Positions 44,118-52,798 of a DNA stretch of 64,000 nt are shown here, piece by piece. Below the pieces are notes generated by a model that was not told the origin of the DNA, did no database searches, and saw only the letters and a program-made list of their open reading frames with translations. This DNA comes from DASXTC01 sp036505635 (GTDB lineage Bacteria > Acidobacteriota > Polarisedimenticolia > JACPZX01 > DASXTC01). How positions within the stretch are numbered: the first letter of the stretch is position 1; every line of letters starts with the position of its first letter. Location: positions 186,001 to 250,000 of the forward strand of contig DASXTC010000021.1 of NCBI GenBank assembly GCA_036505635.1, given 5' to 3'. Made by a program: the position numbers and the translations under genes.

Positions 44118-45481
44118 CGGCCCGCCTCCTCGAGAGCTGACGCCAGCCTCTCGATCTCTTCGCGCGTGTTCATCTCCGTGACACAGAAGAGGCACAGGTT
44201 CCTCGCGCCGGGGACCGACGGGAGGTACCGGGCCAGCGGAAGGCCCCCCACAATCCCCTTGGCGAGGAGCTCCCGGTTGATCGATTCCGGGTCGGCGGGC
44301 AGCTCGAGGACGAACTCGTTGAAGATCGGCGCGGTGAAGCGCGGGTGGCATCCCTTCACCCGGGACAGCCGCTCCTTCGCCCAGATCGCCTTGCTCCGAT
44401 TCTGCGTGGCGACCTCCCGCAGTCCGTGGCGGCCCATCAGGCTCATGTAGATCGTGGCGGCCATCGCGATGAGCCCCTGGTTGGTGCAGATGTTGGAGGT
44501 CGCCTTCTCCCGGCGGATGTGCTGTTCGCGCGTCGAGAGCGTCAGGACATAGCCGCGCCTTCCCCGCGCGTCGCGGGCTTCGCCCACGAGGCGCCCCGGC
44601 ATCTGCCTCAGCAGCGGTTCCTTTGCGGCCATGAATCCGAGGTACGGTCCGCCGAACTGGAGTGGCGTGCCCAGCGCGTGGGCTTCCCCCACCGCCACGT
44701 CGGCGCCGTAATGGCCCGGCCCGTGCAGCAGCCCCAGGGAGATCGGCTCGTTGATGACGACCTCGAAGAGCGCCCCCGCGTTCTTCACAAGGGGCGCCGC
44801 CGCGCCCAGATCCTCGACGCACCCGAAGAAGTTCGGGTTCTGCATCGCCACCGCCGCGACCGTCGCGCCGTCGGAAGCCATGGTGGCGGCCAGCCTGTCG
44901 AGATCGGTGCGCCCGTCGGCACCGGCCGGGATCGTGACGACCTGCAGGCCGAGGTTGCGCACGTAGGAGCGCACCACACGCAGGTAATGAGGATGGATCG
45001 CCTCCGACAGGACCACCCGAGCTCGCTTGTTGGCGCGCTGAGCCATCAGGACCCCTTCGGCCAGGGCGGTGGCGCCGTCGTAGAGGGAGGCGTTCGAGAT
45101 CTCCATCTCGGTGAGGGCGGCGATGAGGCTCTGGTACTCGAAGGTGACCTGCAGCGTCCCCTGGCTTATCTCGGGCTGGTAAGGCGTATAGGAGGTGTAG
45201 AACTCCGAGCGCAGGAGAAGCTGCCAGACCGCGGCGGGCACGTAATGGTTGTAGGCGCCCGCTCCCAGAAAGAAGGCGTGCGTGGCGGCCGACGCGTTGG
45301 CCGCGGCCATCGCGCCCATCTTCCTTCTGAGATCCAGCTCGGAATGCGCGGGAGGGAGGTTCAGGTCTCCCTTCAGCCGGAGCTTCTCGGGTATCGCGCG
45401 GAACAGGTCCGACGGGGAGGAGACCCCGACCGCCGCGAGCATCTCACGCAGATCGTCGTCGCCCTGGGGTAGGAATCGCAT
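44114..45481 (-). CDS. gcvPA: Glycine decarboxylase P-protein, subunit 1
   Basis: The 455-residue protein matches the N-terminal half of single-chain P-protein: FLGAGAYNHYVPAAVWQLLL, FYTSYTPYQPEISQGTLQ, ISNASLYDGATALAEGVLMA and GRLVGEARDARGRRGYVLTL. It lacks the PLP Lys, which subunit 2 provides. The two subunits form a heterotetramer. Sixteen bases separate it from gcvH, so co-transcription is likely. Confidence 0.96.
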   Translation of the reverse strand: MRFLPQGDDDLREMLAAVGVSSPSDLFRAIPEKLRLKGDLNLPPAHSELDLRRKMGAMAAANASAATHAFFLGAGAYNHYVPAAVWQLLLRSEFYTSYTPYQPEISQGTLQVTFEYQSLIAALTEMEISNASLYDGATALAEGVLMAQRANKRARVVLSEAIHPHYLRVVRSYVRNLGLQVVTIPAGADGRTDLDRLAATMASDGATVAAVAMQNPNFFGCVEDLGAAAPLVKNAGALFEVVINEPISLGLLHGPGHYGADVAVGEAHALGTPLQFGGPYLGFMAAKEPLLRQMPGRLVGEARDARGRRGYVLTLSTREQHIRREKATSNICTNQGLIAMAATIYMSLMGRHGLREVATQNRSKAIWAKERLSRVKGCHPRFTAPIFNEFVLELPADPESINRELLAKGIVGGLPLARYLPSVPGARNLCLFCVTEMNTREEIERLASALEEAGR

Positions 45482-45496
45482 CGGTGTGGCGTCCTC

Positions 45497-45880
45497 TCAG
45501 TGACCGCCGCCGACGAGGCTCTGGTAGGTGCGCGATTCCATCAGTCCCCCGATCTCTCCCGAGTTCGCGAGCCTGATCTTCACCATCCACCCCGCGCCGT
45601 AGGGATCCAGATTGACCTGTTCCGGATGGTCCTTCAGGTCGGTGTTGACGGCGAGGACCGTGCCCGAGACCGGGCTGTAGATCTCCGACACGGCCTTGAC
45701 CGACTCGATCGTGCCGAAGATCTCCCCCTGCGCCAGACTCCTGCCCACGTCGGGCAGCTCGACGAAGACGACGTCGCCCAGCTCCTTCTGCGCGAAGAAG
45801 GTCACGCCCACGGTCCCGTCAGATCCCTTCACATCGATCCACTCATGATCCTTCGTGTACCTGAGATTCTCGGGATACAT
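45497..45880 (-). CDS. gcvH: Glycine cleavage H-protein
   Basis: The 127-residue lipoyl carrier has YTKDHEWIDVKG near the start and the lipoylated Lys62 in GTIESVKAVSEIYSPVSG. GWMVKIRL near the end is conserved. The lipoyl arm shuttles the aminomethyl group from P- to T-protein and then to the L-protein, which is not encoded here. It lies nine bases after gcvT. Confidence 0.97.
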   Translation of the reverse strand: MYPENLRYTKDHEWIDVKGSDGTVGVTFFAQKELGDVVFVELPDVGRSLAQGEIFGTIESVKAVSEIYSPVSGTVLAVNTDLKDHPEQVNLDPYGAGWMVKIRLANSGEIGGLMESRTYQSLVGGGH

Positions 45881-45889
45881 CCGACTCTC

Positions 45890-46993
45890 CTACCTCGTCC
45901 GCTTGTAGAATGGGGTTCGGATTACACGGGCGCGGACCGGCTTGGCCCGGATCATGACATCGAACTCGCTACCGGGCGCCGTGGCCCGCGATGGAAGGTA
46001 GGCCAGCCCGACGTTTTTCCTCACGTAGGGGGCGTACGTGCCGCTCGTGACCTGCCCGGCTCTTTCTCCACCGATGCTCACCGGGTAGCCGTGGCGCGCC
46101 ACGCCGCGTTCCACCATCTCGAATCCGACGAGCTTGCGTCCGAGCCCTTCCCGCTTCTGATCGAGAAGCGCCTGCCGGCCGATGAAATCTCCCTTCTCGA
46201 GCTTCACGATGAAACCGAGCCCGGCCTCCAGCAGCGTCGTCGTCTCGTCGATGTCGTTGCCGTAGAGGGCCATGCACGCCTCCAGCCGGAGCGTGTCGCG
46301 TGCGGCCAGACCGGCCGGTTGAAGACCCACCGGCTGGCCCTTCTCCAGGAGCGCCTCCCATACGTGCGGCGCGTCGTGAGGTGCGCAGTAGATCTCGAAC
46401 CCGTCCTCGCCCGTGTAGCCGGTGCGCGCGATGACGGCCTTGCGCCCCGCCACGGGCGCCTCCGTGAAGCTGAAGGAGGAAAGAGCGGTCAGGGGCGCAT
46501 CGGTGAGGGCGGAGAGGATCACCTGGGCGCGAGGCCCCTGGAGGGCCATCTGGGCGTACTGGTCGCTCACGTGCTCAGCCTTCGCGCCGGCCGGCATGTG
46601 CTCCTGGATCCATGTGAAGTCTTTGTCGTCGTTGGCCGCGTTGACGCAGAGGAAGAAGCGATCCGCGGCGAATCGATAGACGATGATGTCGTCCACCGGG
46701 GATCCCTTCGGCGTGGTGAGCGCCGAGTACTGGGCCTGCCCGTCCGCCAGGCGCGCGGCGTCATTGGAGGTCAGGCGCTGCACGGCGTCGAGGGCCCTGG
46801 GACCGCGGATGGAGATCTCGCCCATGTGGGATACGTCGAAGAGCCCCGCGCATTTCCTGACAGCCAGATGCTCCTCGATGACGCCGCGATACTGCACCGG
46901 CATCTCCCACCCGGCGAACTCGACCAGGCGGGCGTCCAGCGCCATGTGCGCGGCGTGGAGCGGTGTCCGCTTGAGAGCGGGTGTCCCGGGCAT
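45890..46993 (-). CDS. gcvT: Glycine cleavage T-protein (aminomethyltransferase)
   Basis: I take the ATG of MPGTPALKRTPLHAAH, giving 367 residues; an in-frame TTG eight codons earlier is weaker. Motifs are FAGWEMPVQYRGVIEEHLAV, LFDVSHMGEISIRGP, the tetrahydrofolate region RTGYTGEDGFEIYC and LEACMALYGNDIDETTT. It transfers the methylene group to tetrahydrofolate and releases ammonia. First gene of the operon. I looked for a glycine riboswitch upstream and found none. Confidence 0.96.
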   Translation of the reverse strand: MPGTPALKRTPLHAAHMALDARLVEFAGWEMPVQYRGVIEEHLAVRKCAGLFDVSHMGEISIRGPRALDAVQRLTSNDAARLADGQAQYSALTTPKGSPVDDIIVYRFAADRFFLCVNAANDDKDFTWIQEHMPAGAKAEHVSDQYAQMALQGPRAQVILSALTDAPLTALSSFSFTEAPVAGRKAVIARTGYTGEDGFEIYCAPHDAPHVWEALLEKGQPVGLQPAGLAARDTLRLEACMALYGNDIDETTTLLEAGLGFIVKLEKGDFIGRQALLDQKREGLGRKLVGFEMVERGVARHGYPVSIGGERAGQVTSGTYAPYVRKNVGLAYLPSRATAPGSEFDVMIRAKPVRARVIRTPFYKRTR

Positions 46994-47189
46994 CTCAGAA
47001 TTCTCCGGCGGAAGCAACCCTGACAGGGCATCGCCGCTCGAGAGCCCGCCCTGCGTGCCATGACTTTCATGATGCGGGGATGGCGCCCCGGCGAGTTTTC
47101 CGAAGGCGGCTCACCGTACCATAGCCCTCCCGGGATGATCAAGATTGGCGGGGCGTGCCGGGCCGGTCTCCGGCACCGGGTCGGGTCCG

Positions 47190-47218
47190 TTGCCCGGGGC
47201 CGCGGAGGGCCATATATT
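47190..47218 (+). promoter_or_regulatory. Promoter for the PilB-like gene
   Basis: TTGCCC at 47190-47195, a 17-base spacer, then TATATT at 47213-47218. The boxes match consensus at four and five of six positions. The start site falls about 28 bases before the ATG. Confidence 0.5.
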
Positions 47219-47252
47219 CCCCGCCTTGCAGACCCTCCGAGGGGCCCCTCTG

Positions 47253-49115
47253 ATGGCCGGAAACTACCTGGTGCAGTGCTTCAATTGCCTGAGCGACTTC
47301 GACGCCCTGGAGGCGATCTGGTGCTCGTGCAATCCGCAGCGTCCCACCAAGGTCTGTCCCTTCTGCCTGGGATGCTTCTGCGCCGCGGGTCAGGACTTCA
47401 AGGATGCCTTCTGGCGCGACGCCCCCGACTCGATGCGTGAGGAAACGCGCACGCTGGCGCAGTCGCGCATGCTCATCGGGGAGATGCTGGTTCGTTCGGG
47501 CGTCATCACGACGACCCAGCTCCTGGATGCCCTGAACCGCCAGAAGATCGATGGGCGCCGGCTCGGAGAGATCCTCGTGGACAGCGGGGCGCTTCCGCCC
47601 GACCGCCTGGACAGGTTTCTCCAGTCGCAGCACACGGTGGCGGCGGTGGACCTTTCGCGCGCCCGGATCGACGCGATGATGCTCCGCCGCCTCGGAGTGG
47701 ACCATTGCCTGCACGAGAACATCCTCCCGCTGGAGTCCGAGGCGTTCCGCGACAAGCACATCATGACGTTGGTGATGGCCGACCCGTCGAACAGCGCCGC
47801 CGTCGAGCGCGTGATGAAGACGACCGGTTACCAGGTCATCCCCGGGGTGGCGCCCGCCGACGCGATTGCGGCGGCGATCCGATCGATTTTCCCGCACGGC
47901 TCGGCCACGCCCCCCGATGGCGTCCCCCCGGCCCCGTCGAGGAGCGGGACTCCGACCGAGGGAGCTTCAGCGCCAGTGCCCATGCGGATCCTGGAGACGG
48001 CGGTGCGACGGCGCGTCTCTCACATCCACATCCAGAACCAGCGCGGGGTGGTGAAGGTCTTCTACCGCATCGACGGATCGCTATACCACGATCGAAGCCG
48101 CGCGTCCTCCGACGCGGTCGTCGCGCTGAAGGCTTTCCGCGGCATGGCCGGCCTCGAGGGCGCGGCGCGGCTCGTGCCGAGGGCGGGACGCGCCCTGTTG
48201 TCCATCGAAGGGATCGAGCATCAGATCATCGTCAGGTCCCGGCCCGGGCGCGAGGGCGAGGAGCTGTCGGTGAAGATCATCGATCCCGTCGGCTTCCCGC
48301 GACGCCTCGACGACCTGGGGTTTCCGGATGGAGTCGTCGAGCGCCTGCGCGTGGTCCTGGAGAAGGACTCGGGGCTCATCGTGGTCTCCGCGCCCCCCTG
48401 CTCGGGCGCATCGAGCACCCTGTACGCGCTGGTGATGGAGATCGCCGCGCAGGGACGGCCGCTCTGTGTGGTGGAATCTCCCCGCGCGGTGAACCTGACC
48501 GACGTGGAGCAGCTCGAGTTCTTTCCGGAGATCCGCGACAGTTTCCGCGACGCTCTGGCGCGGGCGGGGACTTCGGGCGCGAAGGTCGTGGCGATCACGG
48601 CGTGGGACGGCGTGTCGTGGAAAGGAAGATCGTCAGGGCTGTCGGAGCGCAAGCTGGTGATCTGCAAGGTGGAGGCGAGGACCCTTCCAGAGGCCCTGCT
48701 GAGGCTGGCTACGGCCGGTTATCCCCCCCCGGCGATGGGGAGCCGGCCCACCCTTGTGCTTCACCAGAGGCTGGTTCGGCGAGTCTGTCCCTCATGCAGG
48801 AGGGAGGCGGGCACGGCGCAGGAGCACGCCAGGGCGCTCGGAGTGCCGGTGGAGGACGCACGGCGGATCAGGCTGTGGCGTGGGACGGGATGCGACGCCT
48901 GCGCGCCGACCACGGGGCTGCGCGGGAGGGTCCCGCTGGCGCATACACTCAAGCTGACTGGCTCGGTCGCGGAGGCTGTGGCGTCCAAGGCATCCGAGGC
49001 GGTGCTGGCGGCGTGCCGGGGCGCGGGCATGAGCTCCCTCCAGAAGGAGGCGCTGGCGGCGCTGGAAGCCGGGCTGACGACCCCCGAGGAGATTTCGCGG
49101 AAGCAGTTGGCCTAG
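47253..49115 (+). CDS. PilB/GspE-like protein with degenerate ATPase motifs and N-terminal Cys-rich domain
   Basis: The 620-residue protein begins with a Cys-rich segment (CFNCLSDFD, WCSC, CPFCLGCFC; residues 9-45), probably metal-binding. An MshEN domain follows (RMLIGEMLVRSGVITTTQLL; RRLGEILVDSGALPPDRLD), and then a GspE-type motor region from about 240. The motor is degenerate. The Walker A position reads SAPPCSGASSTLYA, without the Gly-Lys, and the Walker B segment reads AKVVAITAWDG. The late zinc tetracysteine is kept (VCPSCRRE, GCDAC). It cannot be an ordinary ATPase and is more likely a regulatory paralogue. The stop lies in the 49.1-kb palindrome. Confidence 0.8.
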   Translation: MAGNYLVQCFNCLSDFDALEAIWCSCNPQRPTKVCPFCLGCFCAAGQDFKDAFWRDAPDSMREETRTLAQSRMLIGEMLVRSGVITTTQLLDALNRQKIDGRRLGEILVDSGALPPDRLDRFLQSQHTVAAVDLSRARIDAMMLRRLGVDHCLHENILPLESEAFRDKHIMTLVMADPSNSAAVERVMKTTGYQVIPGVAPADAIAAAIRSIFPHGSATPPDGVPPAPSRSGTPTEGASAPVPMRILETAVRRRVSHIHIQNQRGVVKVFYRIDGSLYHDRSRASSDAVVALKAFRGMAGLEGAARLVPRAGRALLSIEGIEHQIIVRSRPGREGEELSVKIIDPVGFPRRLDDLGFPDGVVERLRVVLEKDSGLIVVSAPPCSGASSTLYALVMEIAAQGRPLCVVESPRAVNLTDVEQLEFFPEIRDSFRDALARAGTSGAKVVAITAWDGVSWKGRSSGLSERKLVICKVEARTLPEALLRLATAGYPPPAMGSRPTLVLHQRLVRRVCPSCRREAGTAQEHARALGVPVEDARRIRLWRGTGCDACAPTTGLRGRVPLAHTLKLTGSVAEAVASKASEAVLAACRGAGMSSLQKEALAALEAGLTTPEEISRKQLA

Positions 49116-50266
49116 GAGTGTGTCCGAGTAATGGCTCGGGCCCAAGCCATTACTCGGACACACTCCTGGGGAATCGCCCTATCGCAGGCCACCTTTCTTT
49201 CCTTCGGAGCTGACGTGCTCCAGGTCAGCTCATAGCAGGGAAGCGGCAGGATCCGGGCCCAGATCTTGCGCTCCAGCGACTTCGCATCATCGTACCGGTG
49301 GCAGGTGAATGGGGCCGCGGCGAGCCCGACCGGATCGTCGAGCAGCTTCCCGAGCACCTCGTGGTCCATCGGGGAAGGTTCCGCCTCGGGAACGACCACT
49401 TCGTGGAGGTCTTCCAGCGTCAGGCGCGGCGCGCAATAGGTTGTCCGCTCTTTCTCCTCCACGCCGCCCGCGAGCCCGATGACGATCGTCGCCTCGGCCG
49501 GCAGCTTCACGCAGAAGTCGTGCTCGAAGGCCGAGAACGAGAGGCTCGCCACGACGGGAGCCTTCCGCTTTCCCCGGTCCTCCCCGAACGCAGCCATTCC
49601 TTCGAAGGCCTCCCGTAGTCTCTCCCTGAGCACGGTCTCTTCGGGTGTCAGCATCCCCTCGATGTGCGCCTCGTCGTCCAGCGAGCGCAGGACGTCGCGC
49701 CGGCGGTCCACGCGCTCCGCCAGGTAGTCGTACAGGTCGCACTCTCTCTCGGAGAAGCGGAACCCGACTGCGGCGAACGCCTCCATCTCCCTCTCCACCT
49801 GCCGCCGATTCTCGCGCAGCGATTCCGGAAGGTCGATGTGGATGATCCGCAGCGTGCGCGTTCCCTCCTCCGGGTCCTCGGACAGCTTGAAGTTGGCGAT
49901 GGCATCGGGCATGAGGTCGGCGAGAGACTCCACCGATGGGACGCTCCCACGGCGGGCGATCCCTTGCGGCGCCTTCCGTGGCCCGATGTACTCGTGGGTC
50001 ACGTCGACCGCGAACGCCCTGTCGAAGCCCCTGATCCAGGGATCGCGTCCCAGCTCGTAGAGGTCAACCGCGTGCTGGATCCGGCCCTGTTCTTCCTCCT
50101 TGAGGTCCCTTCCCTGCTTGAAGGTCGTCTCGACCGACAGGACGAGCCGCCCGCCAGGCTCGACGGTCAGCATCACCCTCTCTCTCACTGGAGGGTCATA
50201 GCAGCCGGCGGTGATCAGAAGCGCCGCCGGCAGCAGATCAGAGAGAAGGCGGCGAATGGAGGCCAT
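49112..50266 (-). CDS. Lipoprotein of unknown function
   Basis: The 384-residue protein has a lipobox (LLITAGC, Cys22). The region after it starts YDPPVRERVMLTVEPGGRLV, with beta-strand character. A helical middle (about 155-230) includes ENRRQVEREMEAFAAVGF. I do not recognise a family. The last 17 or so residues (VRVMAWARAITRTHS) come from reading through the palindromic repeat, so the ancestral stop may have been earlier. The stop shares a CTAG with the convergent PilB-like gene. Confidence 0.7.
   Translation of the reverse strand: MASIRRLLSDLLPAALLITAGCYDPPVRERVMLTVEPGGRLVLSVETTFKQGRDLKEEEQGRIQHAVDLYELGRDPWIRGFDRAFAVDVTHEYIGPRKAPQGIARRGSVPSVESLADLMPDAIANFKLSEDPEEGTRTLRIIHIDLPESLRENRRQVEREMEAFAAVGFRFSERECDLYDYLAERVDRRRDVLRSLDDEAHIEGMLTPEETVLRERLREAFEGMAAFGEDRGKRKAPVVASLSFSAFEHDFCVKLPAEATIVIGLAGGVEEKERTTYCAPRLTLEDLHEVVVPEAEPSPMDHEVLGKLLDDPVGLAAAPFTCHRYDDAKSLERKIWARILPLPCYELTWSTSAPKERKVACDRAIPQECVRVMAWARAITRTHS
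49114..49167. repeat. 54-bp near-perfect palindromic repeat
   Basis: The arms 49114-49140 and 49141-49167 are inverse complements with one mismatch in 27 and no spacer. The left arm begins AGGAGTGTGTCCGAGTAATG. Single-arm or core copies occur at 24504, 16231 and 8062. It lies between two convergent genes and contains or touches both stop codons, so it may also act as a bidirectional terminator or RNA hairpin. Confidence 0.9.
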
Positions 50267-50352
50267 GACTGCGGGAGCCTATCACAGCGCTCGGTGAGAC
50301 CCTGTTCCCGGGGATGGGAGCGCGTGGGATTCCACCTTCAGGGGAAGCTGGT

Positions 50353-51090
50353 ATGATGTCCCCGATGCGTCTGCTTCTCCTGAGCAACTCCTCCTGTCAC
50401 GGCGCGGGGTATCTGGACCACGCCGCGGAGGCGATCCGCGCGTTCTTGTCCCGAGCCGGGCGGATCCTTTTCGTCCCCTTCGCCCTGCACGACCAGGCGG
50501 CGTACTGGGCCAGGGTGCGCGAGCGGTTCGCGCAATGGGGGATCGAGGTGGACCGCGCGGCGGAGGGCTCCTCGGGGCGCGCGGCCGTTGAACAGGCCGA
50601 AGCGTTCTTCGTGGGGGGCGGCAACACCTTCAGGCTCCTGCATCATCTCCAGGGCGCGGGATTCCTCGAGCCGATCAGGAGGCGAGTGGCGGGAGGTGCG
50701 CCCTACCTCGGGTCCAGCGCTGGGACCGTGATCGCCGCGCCCACCATCAGGACGACCAACGACATGCCGATCGTCCAGCCGGCCTCCCTCGATGCGCTGG
50801 GGCTCGTCCCCTTCCAGATCAACTGTCACTATCTGGATGCGGACCCGGCTTCGACCCACATGGGAGAGACGCGCGAGCAGCGGATCCGCGAGTTCCACGA
50901 GGAGAACGAGGCCGTCGTGATCGGGCTGCGCGAGGGGGCCTGGCTTGCGGTCGAAGGGGGCAGTGGGGACCGGGGGGCGCCGCAAGTCCTCCTGGAAGGC
51001 CGCACGGGGGCGCGAGTTTTTCGACGGGGCGCCGCGCCTTCCGAGTTCGCTCCCGGCGCGGAGCTCACGCCTCACCTCTTCGCGAAGTAA
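50353..51090 (+). CDS. pepE: Peptidase E-like (S51) serine dipeptidase
   Basis: From the ATG of MMSPMRLLLLSNSS the protein has 245 residues; Met5 is an alternative. The nucleophile Ser lies in PYLGSSAGTVIA (about Ser122). The segment MGETREQRIREFHEEN matches the His/Glu-bearing motif of the S51 family, with the upstream HYLDADPASTH supplying a His. FFVGGGNTFRLLHHLQ is also typical. Peptidase E cleaves Asp-X dipeptides. The 3' end overlaps the convergent hemD by 19 bases. Confidence 0.9.
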   Translation: MMSPMRLLLLSNSSCHGAGYLDHAAEAIRAFLSRAGRILFVPFALHDQAAYWARVRERFAQWGIEVDRAAEGSSGRAAVEQAEAFFVGGGNTFRLLHHLQGAGFLEPIRRRVAGGAPYLGSSAGTVIAAPTIRTTNDMPIVQPASLDALGLVPFQINCHYLDADPASTHMGETREQRIREFHEENEAVVIGLREGAWLAVEGGSGDRGAPQVLLEGRTGARVFRRGAAPSEFAPGAELTPHLFAK

Positions 51091-51842
51091 TCGCCGAGCG
51101 CCAATGCCAGCGCCCGCATGCCGGTGGACTCCGCCACGATCTGAGGGTTCAGTCCGGCCTCACGCGCGCTCCGGGCCGTGACCGGACCGATGGCCGCGAT
51201 CACCAGCCCTTTGAGCGTGGAGGCGCCTCCCACTCCGGCCAGGAGGTAGGACACCGTGCTGGAGCTCGTGAAGGTGATGGCGTCCACTCCTCCATCGCGG
51301 ATGAGATCGAGAACCTCCCTTTCCACCGGGACGGGGACCGTGCGGTAAACGGCCACCACGTCCACCAGGGCGCCGGCCTCGCGCAGGCGATCGGGCAGCA
51401 GGTCACGGGCCACGGCCGCGCGGGGGATCAGGATCCTCAGGCCCGCGAGCGCACCGCGCGTTGCGAGGAGCCCCAGGATCCCCTCGGCGCTCGAGTCGGC
51501 GGCCACATCATCGGGACGGAGCCCCCTTGCGAGAAGCCCGGCCCCGGTGGCCGGGCCGATGGCGACCAGACGCGGCCGGCTCAGGCGGGCCACTGGAGAG
51601 CCACCGGCCTCCATGCGCCGGGCAAACCGGTCCACGGCGTTGACGCTCGTGAAGATGACCACGTCGTAACGATCCAGGCTTTCGATCGCCGCGTCCACCG
51701 GCGCCCATTCCACCGGGTCCATGAAGGCGATCACGGGCGCCTCGATGACCCGTGCCCCGAGTCCTTCGAGCTCCCCTCCCAGCTCACTCGCCTGATCGCG
51801 CGAGCGGGTCACCAGGACGGTGCGCCCGGCGAGAGGGTTCAC
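51072..51842 (-). CDS. hemD: Uroporphyrinogen-III synthase
   Basis: A GTG overlapping the hemC stop (GTGA) gives 256 residues. HemD is poorly conserved, but the pattern is clear: VLVTRSRDQASELGGELEGL, VVIFTSVNAVDRFARRM, LVAIGPATGAGLLARGL, and ITFTSSSTVSYLLAG late in the protein. It closes hydroxymethylbilane into uroporphyrinogen III. The hemA-hemC-hemD order and overlap support the call. Confidence 0.9.
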   Translation of the reverse strand: MNPLAGRTVLVTRSRDQASELGGELEGLGARVIEAPVIAFMDPVEWAPVDAAIESLDRYDVVIFTSVNAVDRFARRMEAGGSPVARLSRPRLVAIGPATGAGLLARGLRPDDVAADSSAEGILGLLATRGALAGLRILIPRAAVARDLLPDRLREAGALVDVVAVYRTVPVPVEREVLDLIRDGGVDAITFTSSSTVSYLLAGVGGASTLKGLVIAAIGPVTARSAREAGLNPQIVAESTGMRALALALGDYFAKR

Positions 51843-52798
51843 CCGCCCGACTCCTCGTAGCGGCGTATCACGGCCCGGGCGCCCAGCTCCAGGGCTTCCA
51901 GCGCCAGGCGGCGTCCCAGGTCGGCCGCTGAGTCGACAGCGCTCTCTCCACGGACCTTCACGATCTCGGATCCGTCGGGGGAGGCCACCAGACCGGCAAG
52001 ACTCAGCCTCCCGTTGGTGGCGCGCGCCAGGGCCGCCACGGGCACGCGGCACCCTCCTCCCAGGGCGCCGAGGAAAGCTCGTTCGGCGGCAACCTCGGCG
52101 GCCGCCACCGGGTCATGCAGGGTCGAGATCAGGGACCGCGTCCGTGTGTCGGCCTCGCGGGTCTCTATCGCCAGCGCCCCCTGCCCCACCGCGGGCAGGC
52201 AGATCTCTTCCGGGATGGGGTGGATGAACGCGCCACCGGAGGCCGTTCCCCTCATGTATCCGAGACGTGAGAGCCCCGCGACGGCCAGCACGACGGCGTC
52301 GAACGCCCCTCCCATCATTCTACGGATCCGGGTGTCCACGTTGCCCCGCGCCGGCTCGAAGATCAGGTCCGGCCTCACCGCCCTGAGTTGCGCCGCGCGA
52401 CGAGGGCTGCCGGTGCCCACCCGGGCCCCGCGGGGGAGCGCCTCGAGGGCCACCTCCTCACGGGTCACGAGGGCGTCGCGCGGGTCCTCCCGTTGGGGGG
52501 TCGCGGCCACGATCAACCCCGGGGGCTGCCCGGTGGGAAGGTCCTTGAGACTGTGGACCGCCGCGTCGATTCGGCCGGCGAGCAACCCGTCCTCGATCTC
52601 CTTGACGAAGATCCCCTTGCCGCCATCGGGCCCCTTCGATCCGGGGAGCGACCGGGGGGGCGCCAGCTGGTTGCGGTCCCCCGTGGTGCGGATGATCTCC
52701 ACGGTGACAACCAGGTCGCTGTGGGCCGTCATGAGCCGGTCGCGCACCCAGTGGGTCTGCGTGAGGGCCAGCGGGCTGCCGCGCGTGCCGAGGATCAT
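51839..52798 (-). CDS. hemC: Porphobilinogen deaminase (hydroxymethylbilane synthase)
   Basis: The 319-residue enzyme has LGTRGSPLALTQTHWV at the start, the catalytic Asp86 in VHSLKDLPTG, GTGSPRRAAQLRAVRPD and the dipyrromethane-binding Cys250 in LGALGGGCRVPVAAL. It polymerises four porphobilinogens. The ATG overlaps the hemA stop by four bases. Length is normal. Confidence 0.97.
   Translation of the reverse strand: MILGTRGSPLALTQTHWVRDRLMTAHSDLVVTVEIIRTTGDRNQLAPPRSLPGSKGPDGGKGIFVKEIEDGLLAGRIDAAVHSLKDLPTGQPPGLIVAATPQREDPRDALVTREEVALEALPRGARVGTGSPRRAAQLRAVRPDLIFEPARGNVDTRIRRMMGGAFDAVVLAVAGLSRLGYMRGTASGGAFIHPIPEEICLPAVGQGALAIETREADTRTRSLISTLHDPVAAAEVAAERAFLGALGGGCRVPVAALARATNGRLSLAGLVASPDGSEIVKVRGESAVDSAADLGRRLALEALELGARAVIRRYEESGG

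Noticed and set aside
46994..47252. Glycine riboswitch before gcvT
   Set aside because: I looked on the minus strand for the conserved aptamer segments and found neither them nor a tandem arrangement.
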